Source of the DNA: Nitrospirillum viridazoti CBAmc
GTDB taxonomy: Bacteria > Pseudomonadota > Alphaproteobacteria > Azospirillales > Azospirillaceae
DNA length: 64,000 nucleotides
NCBI RefSeq assembly: GCF_000730165.1
Contig: NZ_CP022110.1
Location: 612,501 to 676,500, forward strand
Direction of reading: 5' to 3'
The translations under genes were made by a program, and so were the position numbers. Numbering within the stretch: the first letter of the stretch is position 1; every line of letters begins with the position of its first letter. Positions 49,628 through 58,382 of the stretch are shown here, piece by piece. The notes under the pieces were generated by a model. That model was not told the DNA's origin. It did not search any database and worked only from the letters and a program-made list of their open reading frames with translations.

Positions 49628-50145
49628 GGCAGGACCTCGGGCACATGGGCGGGCGGTACGGGGGCCAGGGGCGGCCGCGGTCGGATGGTCTGGGCGAAAT
49701 GGGCCACGGTCTCGGCGTAGGTGCCGCTTTTCATCTCGGCGGCGGTGATGGTCACGCGCGCCTTGGGCGGCTTTCCCACCCAGGCCTGCAGCGCGTCCAG
49801 CGACTGCTGGCCCGCGGACCCGCCGTGGGTCAGCAGCAGGGCGGTTTCCGGCAGGTCCGCCCGCTCGCGCCGCACATAGGCGCGCAGGGGCGGGCAGGGA
49901 TGCCAGGCCCAGATGGGCCCAGCCAGCACCACCAGGTCATAGTTGCGGGCCGTATGGGTCGCCGGGGCGATGCCGGGCAGCCGCCCGCGCCAGCTGTCCG
50001 CCGCCGCCCGCCACCAGCCCGTGAAGCTGACGCCGTAACGCTTGCAGCGGATTTCCTCGATGTCGGCCTGCAGGTGCCGGGCCAACTCCGCCACCACGGT
50101 GCGGGTCGTTCCGGTCAGCGAGTAAAAGGCGATCAGCACGGCCAT
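49624..50145 (-). CDS. Flavodoxin-like protein
   Basis: A 173-residue protein from the ATG at 50145 (GGAGGGAACC upstream). The FMN phosphate-binding loop 'IAFYSLTGTTRTVVAEL' (S-x-T-G-x-T) and 'DLVVLAGPIWAWHPCPPLRAYV' are the flavodoxin landmarks. It is about the size of long-chain flavodoxins and likely carries electrons or acts as an NAD(P)H-quinone-type reductase. It is translationally coupled to the DUF47-like gene by a 4-base overlap, so the two proteins are probably used together, though no such pairing is known to me. Confidence 0.88.
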   Translation of the reverse strand: MAVLIAFYSLTGTTRTVVAELARHLQADIEEIRCKRYGVSFTGWWRAAADSWRGRLPGIAPATHTARNYDLVVLAGPIWAWHPCPPLRAYVRRERADLPETALLLTHGGSAGQQSLDALQAWVGKPPKARVTITAAEMKSGTYAETVAHFAQTIRPRPPLAPVPPAHVPEVLP

Positions 50146-50248
50146 GGTTCCCTCCATTTCCGGTCGCCCTCACCGGGCGGTCGCACACGCTGGAGGAAGA
50201 ATGGCCAAAGGGGACGGCGCGCGCATTGACGCACCGCAAGCGCGTCAC

Positions 50249-50272
50249 GCCTCACACCCGGCCTCACACCCG
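50249..50272. repeat. Perfect 12-bp tandem duplication spanning the rlmH stop
   Basis: GCCTCACACCCG occurs twice head to tail. The rlmH stop (TCA at 50264-50266 on the plus strand) is in the second copy, and the first copy supplies another in-frame stop 12 bases on. Confidence 0.8.
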
Positions 50273-50722
50273 GTGGTAGGGATGCCCCGCCAGGATCTGT
50301 TGGGCGCGGTAGAGCTGTTCGGCCAGCATGCCGCGCACCATCATGTGCGGCCAGGTCATGGGGCCGAAGGCGATGAGCAGGCTGGCGCGGCGGCGCACCT
50401 CTTCGGCCAGGCCGTCGGCGCCGCCGATGACGAAGGCCAGGTCGGCCACGCCGCCGTCACGCCAGATGCCGACCTGGCGGGCGAAGGTCTCGCTGGGCAG
50501 GGCCTTGCCGCGTTCGTCCAGGGCCACCAGGGTGGCGCCGGGGGGGATGGCCTCCAGCAGCAGCTGGGCCTCCAGCCGCTTCAGCTCATCCCCCTCCACC
50601 CGCTTGCGGCACTCGACCTCGCGCAGGGTGAAGGGCCAGGTGATGCGGCCCTTATACTCTTCGAACAGGTCGCGGGCGGGGCCCGGCCGGCTGCGGCCGA
50701 CGGCGATCAGCCAAACGCGCAT
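50264..50722 (-). CDS. rlmH: 23S rRNA (pseudouridine1915-N3)-methyltransferase
   Basis: A 152-residue SPOUT methyltransferase, the standard RlmH length. 'MRVWLIAVGRSRPGPARDL' opens it, and the knotted SAM-binding site is 'LAFVIGGADGL' and 'MTWPHMMVRGMLAEQLYRAQQILAGHPYHR', the conserved C-terminus. It methylates pseudouridine 1915 in helix 69 of 23S rRNA. It lies 30 bases after rsfS on the same strand in a conserved run proA-nadD-rsfS-rlmH. Confidence 0.97.
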   Translation of the reverse strand: MRVWLIAVGRSRPGPARDLFEEYKGRITWPFTLREVECRKRVEGDELKRLEAQLLLEAIPPGATLVALDERGKALPSETFARQVGIWRDGGVADLAFVIGGADGLAEEVRRRASLLIAFGPMTWPHMMVRGMLAEQLYRAQQILAGHPYHRV

Positions 50723-50752
50723 GGGCCCGATCCCGCTACCGTTCTATCACGA

Positions 50753-51142
50753 TCAGACAGACAGGAAGTCGCCTGCCGGCGCGCCGAACCCGGCGAAGTC
50801 GGGCGGCAGTTCCACGCCCCACATCTTTTCCAGGTTGTAGAAGGCGCGGACCTCGGGACGGAACAGGTGGACCAGCACGTCGCCGGCGTCGATCAGCACC
50901 CAGTCACACTGGGGCGTGCCCTCGGCGTCGAGACCGATGAGGCCGACTTCCTTCAGCTTGGACAGCAGATGGCCGGCCATGGCATCCACCTGGCGGGCGG
51001 AACGGCCCGATGTGATGACGATGTAGTCGGCCAAGGTGGACTTGCCCTTGAGGTCGAGCACCACGGTGCCTTCGGCCTTGTCATCCTCCACACTGGCGAC
51101 GATCAGGTCGCGCAGCTGCTCGGGGAAGTCGGGGGCCGCCAT
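50753..51142 (-). CDS. rsfS: Ribosome silencing factor RsfS
   Basis: A 129-residue protein of the RsfS/Iojap family: 'DDKAEGTVVLDLKGKSTLADYIVITSGRSARQVDAMAGHL', 'CDWVLIDAGDVLVHLFRPEVRAFYNLEKMW'. It binds L14 of the 50S subunit and blocks subunit joining in stationary phase. Normal size and no oddities. It lies between nadD (208 bases upstream) and rlmH. Confidence 0.97.
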   Translation of the reverse strand: MAAPDFPEQLRDLIVASVEDDKAEGTVVLDLKGKSTLADYIVITSGRSARQVDAMAGHLLSKLKEVGLIGLDAEGTPQCDWVLIDAGDVLVHLFRPEVRAFYNLEKMWGVELPPDFAGFGAPAGDFLSV

Positions 51143-51350
51143 GTCCGGAAGCGGCTGGGGCGCCGTCCGCCCAGCGGTCGGCGTCGGGAAATGGGCGATG
51201 GTGGAAATGATCGTTACCTCTAAGCAAAAAAGGGCGCTGAGGATCCGGCATGGCCGGCCCGCACCCTGATGATAGTCCGATGATGTCCGTGGGCAAGCCG
51301 CACGGGGCGCGCTTGCCTACGGGATTAGTCCTTGCAGTCCGCTTTTCCCG

Positions 51351-51995
51351 TCACCGGCCGGCCCACCACCCCTTCCGCCGGATTTCGGTGGCGGAGGCGG
51401 GATGCAGCGGCCCGTCCAGGAAGGTCCAGGCCGGTGCCGATCGTGCCGGCAGCCCGCCCGCGTCCCGTGGAGGAACCCGATTGCGGAGATAACGCCGCGC
51501 GGCCTTGCCGACAAGCGCCTTTAGGGAATAGGGGCGGCGCGGAAACACGGCAACCGGCATGCGACCCAGGATGCGCGTCCATCCCCGCCAGCGCGGAATC
51601 TGCAGCAGGTTGTCGGCGCCCATGATCCAGACGAAGCGGGTGCGTGGATAGCGGCGGCGCAGGGCCTCCAGCGTGTCCACGGTGTAGCGGGTGCCCAGCT
51701 GCGTCTCCAGGTCCGTCACCAGGATGCGCGGATCGCGGGCGGCGGCGCGCGCGGCGTCCAGGCGCGCGTCCAGCGTGGCCATGCCCCGCGCCTGCTTCAG
51801 CGGGTTCTGCGGGCTGACCAGCCACCACACCTGGTCCAGGTTCAGGCGGCGCAGCATCCATTGACTGACGTGGCGGTGGCCGGCGTGGGCGGGGTTGAAG
51901 GACCCGCCCAGGATGCCGATACGGCGTCCGGCCCAACTGGCCCCGGTCAGCGGCCGCGGTCGAATCCAATAGCGGCCGTGGGGAGATGTCGACAT
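51351..51995 (-). CDS. nadD: Nicotinate-nucleotide adenylyltransferase
   Basis: A 214-residue nucleotidyltransferase. The nucleotide-binding signature 'GILGGSFNPAHAGHRHVS' (H-x-G-H-type) follows a basic head, 'WWLVSPQNPLK' and 'FVWIMGADNLLQIPRW' are NadD-specific, and 'SATEIRR' is the C-terminal S-S-T-x-I-R-type loop. It makes deamido-NAD from nicotinate mononucleotide and ATP. The ATG at 51995 lies 21 bases beyond the proA stop. Confidence 0.95.
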   Translation of the reverse strand: MSTSPHGRYWIRPRPLTGASWAGRRIGILGGSFNPAHAGHRHVSQWMLRRLNLDQVWWLVSPQNPLKQARGMATLDARLDAARAAARDPRILVTDLETQLGTRYTVDTLEALRRRYPRTRFVWIMGADNLLQIPRWRGWTRILGRMPVAVFPRRPYSLKALVGKAARRYLRNRVPPRDAGGLPARSAPAWTFLDGPLHPASATEIRRKGWWAGR

Positions 51996-52016
51996 GGGGT
52001 AACGCCGGCCGGTCGC

Positions 52017-53288
52017 TTACGGGCGCGTCTGGCCGTCGCCGCGCACGACGTATTTGTAGCTGGTCAGCTGCTCGGCACCCACGGGGCCGCGGGCGTGCAG
52101 CTTGCCGGTGGAAATGCCGATCTCGGCGCCGAAGCCGAATTCCCCGCCATCGGCGAACTGGGTGGAGGCGTTCCACAGCACGATGCCGCTGTCGACCCGG
52201 GCCAGGAACCGCTCGGCCGTGGCGGCATCCTCGGTCACGATGCTGTCGGTATGGTGGCTGCCGTGGCGCTCGATGTGGGCGATGGCCTCATCCACGCCTT
52301 CCACCACCTTCACCGACAGGATGGCGTCCAGGTATTCGGTGTCCCAGTCGGCGTCGTCGGCCGGCAACACGCGGGCGTCCAGGGCCTGCACGGTGGCATC
52401 GCCCCGCACCTCGCAGCCGACGCCGACCAGATCCTCGATCAGGGCGGGCAGCTGGGCGGCCGCCACGTCGCGGTGGACCAGCAGCGTCTCCATGGCGCCG
52501 CAGATGCCGGTGCGGCGCATCTTGGCGTTGAGGGCGATGGCGCGGCCCTTGGCCGGATCGGCCGCCCGGTCCAGGTAGACGTGGCAGATGCCGTCCAGAT
52601 GCTTGATCACCGGCACGCGCGATTCCGCCGCCACCCGCGCCGTCAGGGACTTGCCGCCCCGGGGGATGATGACGTCGACGAAATCGGTCATGGTCAGCAG
52701 GATGCCGACGGCGGCGCGGTCGGTGGTGGGCACCAGCTGCACGGCGTCGGCGGGCAGGCCGCCTTCCACCAGGCCCCGGCGCATGGCCGTGACGATGGTG
52801 CTGGACGAATGCAGACTTTCCGAACCGCCGCGCAGGATGGCGGCGTTGCCGGACTTCACGCACAGGCCGCCGGCATCCGCCGTCACGTTGGGCCGGCTTT
52901 CATAGATGATGCCGATGACGCCCAGGGGGACCCGCACCCGCTGGATGCGCAGGCCGTTGGGCCGGGTCCAGTCGGCCATGACGGCGCCCAGGGGGTCGGG
53001 CAGGTCGGCCACGTCCTCCAGGCCCTTGGCGATGGCCTCCAACCGGCCTTCGTCCAGGCGCAGGCGGTCCAGCAGGGCGGGGGTCAGGCCCTTGGCCTGG
53101 CCGGCCGCCATGTCGCGCGCGTTGGCGTCCAGGATGGTGGCGGCGTCGGCGCGCAGGGCGAATGCAGCGGCGCGCAGGCCTGCCACGCGCTGCTCCGGCG
53201 TGGTCACGGCCAACCGGGCGCTGGCGGCGCGCGCGCGCTGCCCGATGTCCTGCATCAATGCCGTAAGGTCGACCGTCTGCCCGTCCAT
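52017..53288 (-). CDS. proA: Gamma-glutamyl phosphate reductase
   Basis: A 423-residue aldehyde-dehydrogenase-fold enzyme of the normal length. '[36 protein letters not shown]' is diagnostic; the catalytic Cys is in '[15 protein letters not shown]'. It reduces glutamyl phosphate to glutamate semialdehyde for proline synthesis. The kinase gene proB, usually adjacent in this cluster, is not next to it; cysA is directly upstream, 44 bases away. Its product is the same semialdehyde that RocD makes, 10 kb away. Confidence 0.97.
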   Translation of the reverse strand: MDGQTVDLTALMQDIGQRARAASARLAVTTPEQRVAGLRAAAFALRADAATILDANARDMAAGQAKGLTPALLDRLRLDEGRLEAIAKGLEDVADLPDPLGAVMADWTRPNGLRIQRVRVPLGVIGIIYESRPNVTADAGGLCVKSGNAAILRGGSESLHSSSTIVTAMRRGLVEGGLPADAVQLVPTTDRAAVGILLTMTDFVDVIIPRGGKSLTARVAAESRVPVIKHLDGICHVYLDRAADPAKGRAIALNAKMRRTGICGAMETLLVHRDVAAAQLPALIEDLVGVGCEVRGDATVQALDARVLPADDADWDTEYLDAILSVKVVEGVDEAIAHIERHGSHHTDSIVTEDAATAERFLARVDSGIVLWNASTQFADGGEFGFGAEIGISTGKLHARGPVGAEQLTSYKYVVRGDGQTRP

Positions 53289-53332
53289 GATCCCAACGCC
53301 CTGATATCCGTTACGCCGTCACGCCCCAGCCC

Positions 53333-54397
53333 CTAGCTCTTAGCGGGAAACACCCGGGCGTGACGGAAGTCCACAGTACACCAGCTGCCCACCTCCAGCG
53401 CCAGATCGCTCAACCGGTCGCGGGACAGCTGTGCTTCCAGCGCGCGGCCGGCCAGATCCAGTTCCAGCCGGGCCACGGGACCGGCGGCGTGCAGGCTGCT
53501 GACCCGGGCGCTCCACTTGCCCTCCGGCACGCCCTCGGCCGGGGCCACGCCCAGTTCCACCTGGTGGGGGCGGACATAGATGACGGCCGGGCCGTCGGCG
53601 CCGACGGCGCCATCCACCCGCACGGCCTTGCCGTCCAGGCGCGCCACGCCCGCCTCGATGACGCCGTTCAGGCGATTCACCCCGCCCAGGAAGTCGAAGA
53701 CGAAGCTGTCGGCGGGGTGGTCGTACACCTCCGCCGGGGTGCCCACCTGGATGATCTGGCCGTGGTTCATGACCACCACGCGATCCGCCAGCTCCAGCGC
53801 CTCTTCCTGGTCGTGGGTCACGAAGATGGAGGTGATGTGCATGTCGTCGTGCAGGTGGCGCAGCCACTTGCGCAGATCCTTGCGCACCTTGGCGTCCAGT
53901 GCGCCGAAGGGCTCATCCAGCAGCAGCACCTTGGGTTCGATGGCCAGCGCCCGGGCCAGGGCCACGCGCTGGCGCTGGCCGCCGGACAGCTGACTGGGGT
54001 AGCGGGTGGCCAGGTGCGACAGCTGCACCATGGTCAGCAGCTGGTCCACGCGGCGGCGGATGTCCATCTCGGCCGGCCGCTCCGCCTTCTTCTTGACGCG
54101 CAGGCCGAAGGCCACGTTGTCGAAGACGGTCATGTGCCGGAACAGGGCGTAGTGCTGGAAGACGAAGCCCACCTTACGGTCCCGCGCCGCGCGGTCGCGG
54201 GTGTCCTGCCCGTCGAAGCTGACCTCGCCGGCGTCGGCATGGTCCAGGCCGGCGATAATGCGCAGCAGGGTGGTCTTGCCGGAACCGCTGGGGCCCAACA
54301 GGGCTAAGAGCTCGCCCGAGCGCACGTCCAGGCTGACGCCGCCCAAGGCGGTGAAGGCGCCGAAGGTCTTTTCCACGTTGCGGATTTCAATGGCCAT
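53333..54397 (-). CDS. cysA: Sulfate/thiosulfate ABC transporter ATP-binding protein
   Basis: A 354-residue ATPase. Walker [10 protein letters not shown], signature [15 protein letters not shown], Walker B '[12 protein letters not shown]' and the switch His in '[10 protein letters not shown]' are all present in residues 1-240. A TOBE-like C-terminal domain follows to 354 ('[11 protein letters not shown]'). It powers uptake of sulfate through CysT and CysW. It lies 56 bases after cysW. Confidence 0.96.
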   Translation of the reverse strand: MAIEIRNVEKTFGAFTALGGVSLDVRSGELLALLGPSGSGKTTLLRIIAGLDHADAGEVSFDGQDTRDRAARDRKVGFVFQHYALFRHMTVFDNVAFGLRVKKKAERPAEMDIRRRVDQLLTMVQLSHLATRYPSQLSGGQRQRVALARALAIEPKVLLLDEPFGALDAKVRKDLRKWLRHLHDDMHITSIFVTHDQEEALELADRVVVMNHGQIIQVGTPAEVYDHPADSFVFDFLGGVNRLNGVIEAGVARLDGKAVRVDGAVGADGPAVIYVRPHQVELGVAPAEGVPEGKWSARVSSLHAAGPVARLELDLAGRALEAQLSRDRLSDLALEVGSWCTVDFRHARVFPAKS

Positions 54398-54453
54398 GCG
54401 CGCCGCCCGTTTGCTTGATCGTCATTATCGCCGCTTCTCTCACCGGTCTGGTC

Positions 54454-55311
54454 TCACCGTTTGGCGGCGGCGATCTGGTCGGCGAAGCGCCATTCCAGGG
54501 CCGCCTTGGCCGCCAGGGTCACCAGCGCCAGCAGCGCCAGCAGCGAGGCCACCGCGAAGGCGGCCACGAAGTTGTATTCGTTGTACAGAATCTCGACATG
54601 CAGGGGCATGGTGTTGGTCTTGCCCCGGATATGGCCGGAGACGACGGACACCGCCCCGAACTCCCCCATCGCGCGGGCGTTGCACAGCAGCACGCCGTAC
54701 AGCAGGCCCCAGCGGATGTTGGGCAGGGTCACCAGGCGGAAGGTCTGCCAGCCGCTGGCTCCCAGCACGATGGCGGCCTCCTCGTCCTCCACGCCCTGCT
54801 CCTGCATCAGAGGGATCAGTTCGCGCGCCACGAAGGGGAAGGTGACGAAGACGGTGGCCATGACCACGCCCGGCACGGCGAAGATGATCTGCACCCCGTG
54901 GTCGCGCAGCCAGGGACCGAAGCTGCCGTGCAGGCCGAACAGCAGCACGTAGACCAGGCCGGAAATGACTGGCGAGACGGAGAAGGGCAGGTCGATCAGG
55001 GCCAGCAGCAGGCTCTTGCCCCGGAAATTGAATTTGGCGATGGCCCAGCTGGCGGCCACGCCGAACACCAGGTTCAGCGGCACGGCGATGGCGGCCACCG
55101 TCAGGGTCAGCCGGACGGCCGACAGGGCGTCGGGATCGGCCAGACCCTTGAGGAAGGCGCCGACACCCTTGGCCAGGGCCTGGCTGAACACCGCCACCAG
55201 CGGCAGGGCCAGGAAGGCCGCCAGGAACAGGATGGCGAGGCCGATGAGCGCCAGGCGCATCATCGGGCCTTCGCCCACGGCGGGGCGGCGGGAATGCGGC
55301 TCAGCGGGCAT
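54454..55311 (-). CDS. cysW: Sulfate ABC transporter permease CysW
   Basis: A 285-residue permease with six hydrophobic segments. The ATP-binding contact (EAA) loop is '[25 protein letters not shown]', and '[19 protein letters not shown]' is typical of CysW. It forms the membrane channel with CysT. Its start overlaps the cysT stop by 11 bases, giving coupled translation. Confidence 0.96.
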   Translation of the reverse strand: MPAEPHSRRPAVGEGPMMRLALIGLAILFLAAFLALPLVAVFSQALAKGVGAFLKGLADPDALSAVRLTLTVAAIAVPLNLVFGVAASWAIAKFNFRGKSLLLALIDLPFSVSPVISGLVYVLLFGLHGSFGPWLRDHGVQIIFAVPGVVMATVFVTFPFVARELIPLMQEQGVEDEEAAIVLGASGWQTFRLVTLPNIRWGLLYGVLLCNARAMGEFGAVSVVSGHIRGKTNTMPLHVEILYNEYNFVAAFAVASLLALLALVTLAAKAALEWRFADQIAAAKR

Positions 55312-56176
55312 GGCGCGACCGGGTCCAGCGCTGCAGGAAGTTGATGCCCAGCAGCATGAGGAAGGAAACTCCCATCATGGCCGTGGCGATGACGGTGGCG
55401 CCGGCATAATCGTACTGCTCCAGCCGGGCGACGATCAGCAGGGGCACGATCTCGGACACCGCCGGGATGTTGCCGGCGATGAAGATGACGGAGCCATACT
55501 CCCCCACGCCGCGCGCGAAGGCCAACGCCACGCCGGTGATCAGCGCCGGCAGGATGGTGGGCAGCAGCACCTTGGTGAAGGTCTGCCAGCGCGTGGCGCC
55601 CAGCGAGGCGGCGGCCTCCTCCACCTCGGCGTCCAAATCCTGCAGCACCGGTTCCACCGTGCGCACGATGAAGGGCATGCCCACGAACACCAGGGCGATG
55701 ACGATGCCCAGGGGGGTGAAGGCGATCTTGAACCCGGCCGCCTTGGCCAGGGCCCCGATCCAGCCATTGGGGGCGTAGATGGCCGTCAGCGCGATGCCGG
55801 CGACGGAGGTGGGCAGGGCGAAGGGCAGGTCGACCATGGCGTCGATGAGGCGTCGGCCGGGAAAGCGATACCGCACCAGCACCCACGCCACCACCAGGCC
55901 GAACACGGCGTTGATCAGGGCGGCCGCCAGCGCGCAGCCGAAGCTGACAAAGAAGGCGTGCAGCACCCGGGGGGCCAGGGTGATGGCCCAGAACCGGTCC
56001 CAACCCACATCGGCCGCCCGCAGGGCCATGTGGCCCAGGGGGATCAGGACGATCAGGCAGAGATAGGCCAGGGTGAAGCCGAAGGCGGTGCCAAAGCCGG
56101 GCAGGATCGTCGGGGCCAGGAAGGCCCACCCCCGCCTGGCCGGCTTGGTCGCCGTGGTCGACGCGGCGGCCGTCAC
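55301..56176 (-). CDS. cysT: Sulfate ABC transporter permease CysT
   Basis: A 291-residue permease from a GTG at 56176 with GGTGGGAACG upstream; the frame is open to 56308 but the extra head is unlike the family. Six membrane segments, the EAA loop '[26 protein letters not shown]', and '[20 protein letters not shown]' identify CysT (CysU). It is first gene of cysT-cysW-cysA, and no periplasmic sulfate-binding protein (CysP or Sbp) gene lies beside it, so that component must be encoded elsewhere. Confidence 0.94.
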   Translation of the reverse strand: MTAAASTTATKPARRGWAFLAPTILPGFGTAFGFTLAYLCLIVLIPLGHMALRAADVGWDRFWAITLAPRVLHAFFVSFGCALAAALINAVFGLVVAWVLVRYRFPGRRLIDAMVDLPFALPTSVAGIALTAIYAPNGWIGALAKAAGFKIAFTPLGIVIALVFVGMPFIVRTVEPVLQDLDAEVEEAAASLGATRWQTFTKVLLPTILPALITGVALAFARGVGEYGSVIFIAGNIPAVSEIVPLLIVARLEQYDYAGATVIATAMMGVSFLMLLGINFLQRWTRSRHAR

Positions 56177-56678
56177 GAGGCGTTCCCACCCACAAAGGGC
56201 CCGCCCGAAAGGGATAAGTCGACGTGAGGCGAACCCGGTCGGGTCATGTGCGGCCTTTCCCCAAATTCGAGACGCGAGATTAATGCATAAGCCCCGGAGC
56301 GTGTACAACCTTCACGCCGTGCGGGGCAGGCACGTCTTTCACAACGGTGCCATGCATCTTCCAATAAATCACCATCACAAAAGTGTGAAATTTGATCCTA
56401 TCGGGTAGGCGGGGGCGGGGATGAGAATCCGGCGCGGTAGCGGTCACATGACGTGTGACAGCGTTGTCCGGGATGGGGTAAAAGTCGTCCTGGGAGGAAG
56501 GGCATGACTAAAACCAAAGCTGGCGACGTTTCAGGCCGGTTCGTCCGGCTGGATCGACACTGCTGGCGCGCGCCCTGGCCTTGCCGTACAGCCGATACCG
56601 GATCTTGCCGCGGGATGAGCGTTCGCGGCGGGCCCTCCGTGGGGATGAGGCGCTACCAAGGAACGGAGTGTTAAAAGC
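56177..56678. promoter_or_regulatory. Divergent regulatory region, cysT / GH1 glucosidase
   Basis: About 500 bases between cysT (minus) and the GH1 gene (plus). Two inverted repeats of the same type stand out: TCACAAAAGTGTGA (56375-56388) and GTCACATGACGTGTGAC (56443-56459), both TCACA then TGTGA, 70 bases apart centre to centre. A regulator could bind both sites. No open frame here has a recognisable product. Confidence 0.5.
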
Positions 56679-58139
56679 ATGATGAATCGTCGCACCCTTT
56701 TGCAGGGCGCCGCCGCCCTGGCCGGTGTGGGCGCCCTGGGGGGGACGGCCGCGACCTGGCGGTCCGCGCTGGCCGCCACGAAGGCGGGCCAGGTGGTGTT
56801 CCCGAAGGACTTCCTGTGGGGTGCGGCCACCGCCGCCTATCAGGTCGAGGGCGGCTGGAACGCCGACGGCAAGGGGCCGTCCATCTGGGACACGTTCACC
56901 CACCAGAAGGGCCTGGGCCGCATCAAGAACGACGACACCGGCGACGTGGCCTGCGACAGCTATCACAAATACAGGGAAGACGCGGCCCTCATCCGCCAGC
57001 TGAACCTGAAGAGCTATCGTTATTCCGTCGCCTGGTCGCGGGTGCAGCCGCTGGGCAAGGGGGCGGTCAACCAGGCCGGCCTGGACTATTACAAGCGCCT
57101 GACCGACGCGGTGCTGGAGGCGGGGGCCCGCCCCCTGGTCACGCTGTACCACTGGGACCTGCCGCAGGCCCTGGACGATGAAGGCGGATGGACCAACCGC
57201 GACACGTCCGACCGGCTGGCGGAATACGCCGACATCGTCGGCCGCGCCTTGGGCGACCGCATCAACCATTGGGCCATCCTGAACGAGCCCAAGACCTTCA
57301 CCCACCTCGGCTATTGGGAGGGCATCTTCGCCCCGGGCCACAAGGACCCGCTGCAGATGCTGAAGGCCACCCACGTGGTGAACCTCAGCCAGGGCAAGGC
57401 CTTCCGCGCCATGAAGGCCATCAACCCCAAGTTCCAGGTGGGCAGCGTCTGCGACGTGGCCAACATGGTGCCGCGTACGGACAGCGAGGCCGACAAGGTC
57501 GCCGCTGAGCGCTACCACCGCTTCCTGAACCTGTGGTTCCTGCAGCCGGTGCTGGACGGAACCTACCCCGACGTGCTGCCGGCCGATCAGCGCGACGCCC
57601 TGCTGGGCTTCCAGCCGGGTGACGAGAAGGTCATGCGCGCCGACTACGACATGGTGGGCCTGAACTACTACACCCGCTGGGTGGTGGCGGATAAGCCCGA
57701 GGGCAACGGCGTCCCCGGCCTGAACACGTCGCACGAATGGGGTGAGGGGCCGCACGCCAAGACCGACATCGGCTGGGACATCGATCCCGATGGCTTCCAC
57801 GACACGCTGGTCCGCATGGCCAAGGCTATCGGCAACCGCCCCATCGAGATCACGGAAAGCGGTGCCGCTTACAACACGCCGCTGGTCGATGGTCATGTGA
57901 AGGATGAAAAGCGCATCGAGTACATGAAGGCCTATTTCGCGGCCCTGTCCCGCGCCATCCAGGATGGGGCGCCGGTGCGCGCCTATCACGCCTGGAGCCT
58001 GATGGACAATTTCGAATGGGCCCAGGGCTACACCCAGCGTTTCGGCCTGACGTACGTCGATTACAAGAACGACCAGAAGCGGACCATCAAGGACAGCGGC
58101 CTTTGGTACGCCAAGGTCGCCAAGAACAACGGCTTCTGA
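56679..58139 (+). CDS. Glycoside hydrolase family 1 beta-glucosidase, Tat-exported
   Basis: A 486-residue protein. The N-terminus MMNRRTLLQGAAALAG is a twin-arginine-type signal (cleavage near residue 33), unusual because most bacterial GH1 enzymes are cytoplasmic. The (beta/alpha)8 barrel has 'FLWGAATAAYQVEGGW', the acid/base Glu203 in 'LNEP' and nucleophile Glu393 in 'ITESG', where the common motif is ITENG. It should release terminal beta-linked glucose or similar sugars. It is downstream of a region with two inverted repeats that may control it, and is followed by an AT-rich intergenic stretch. Confidence 0.92.
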   Translation: MMNRRTLLQGAAALAGVGALGGTAATWRSALAATKAGQVVFPKDFLWGAATAAYQVEGGWNADGKGPSIWDTFTHQKGLGRIKNDDTGDVACDSYHKYREDAALIRQLNLKSYRYSVAWSRVQPLGKGAVNQAGLDYYKRLTDAVLEAGARPLVTLYHWDLPQALDDEGGWTNRDTSDRLAEYADIVGRALGDRINHWAILNEPKTFTHLGYWEGIFAPGHKDPLQMLKATHVVNLSQGKAFRAMKAINPKFQVGSVCDVANMVPRTDSEADKVAAERYHRFLNLWFLQPVLDGTYPDVLPADQRDALLGFQPGDEKVMRADYDMVGLNYYTRWVVADKPEGNGVPGLNTSHEWGEGPHAKTDIGWDIDPDGFHDTLVRMAKAIGNRPIEITESGAAYNTPLVDGHVKDEKRIEYMKAYFAALSRAIQDGAPVRAYHAWSLMDNFEWAQGYTQRFGLTYVDYKNDQKRTIKDSGLWYAKVAKNNGF

Positions 58140-58382
58140 TTGCGGTGGACGGGGCCACGCGCCCCGTCCGTCCTTGCGAGTGATCCGGATGTGATTTCTA
58201 ATAAATACTTGCAAAGCCAATCAATAAAATTGAGCATTAATCGAATATGAACGGTCTCATTTAACTACAATAGTAGTAAATATTAAATCCATCGCGGCGT
58301 TAATCTTATCTTAAGCGAGTAAGAACAGAAAATCCTCCCGCGTTGACATTTCGTTTCGCGCCCGCGATCTGAGGGGGATTTC
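58140..58382. other. AT-rich leader of the chemotaxis receptor gene
   Basis: From about 58190 to 58340 the DNA is strikingly AT-rich (TAATAAATAC, AATAAAATTG, TAGTAAATATTAAAT) in a GC-rich genome. It contains no supported gene. It should hold the receptor promoter. The first 20 codons of the receptor continue this bias. Confidence 0.6.

Noticed and set aside
41500-50300. The split housekeeping cluster as an integrative element or genomic island
   Set aside because: No integrase, transposase, tRNA target or flanking direct repeats are seen at either edge, so only rearrangement or insertion of unknown type can be claimed.
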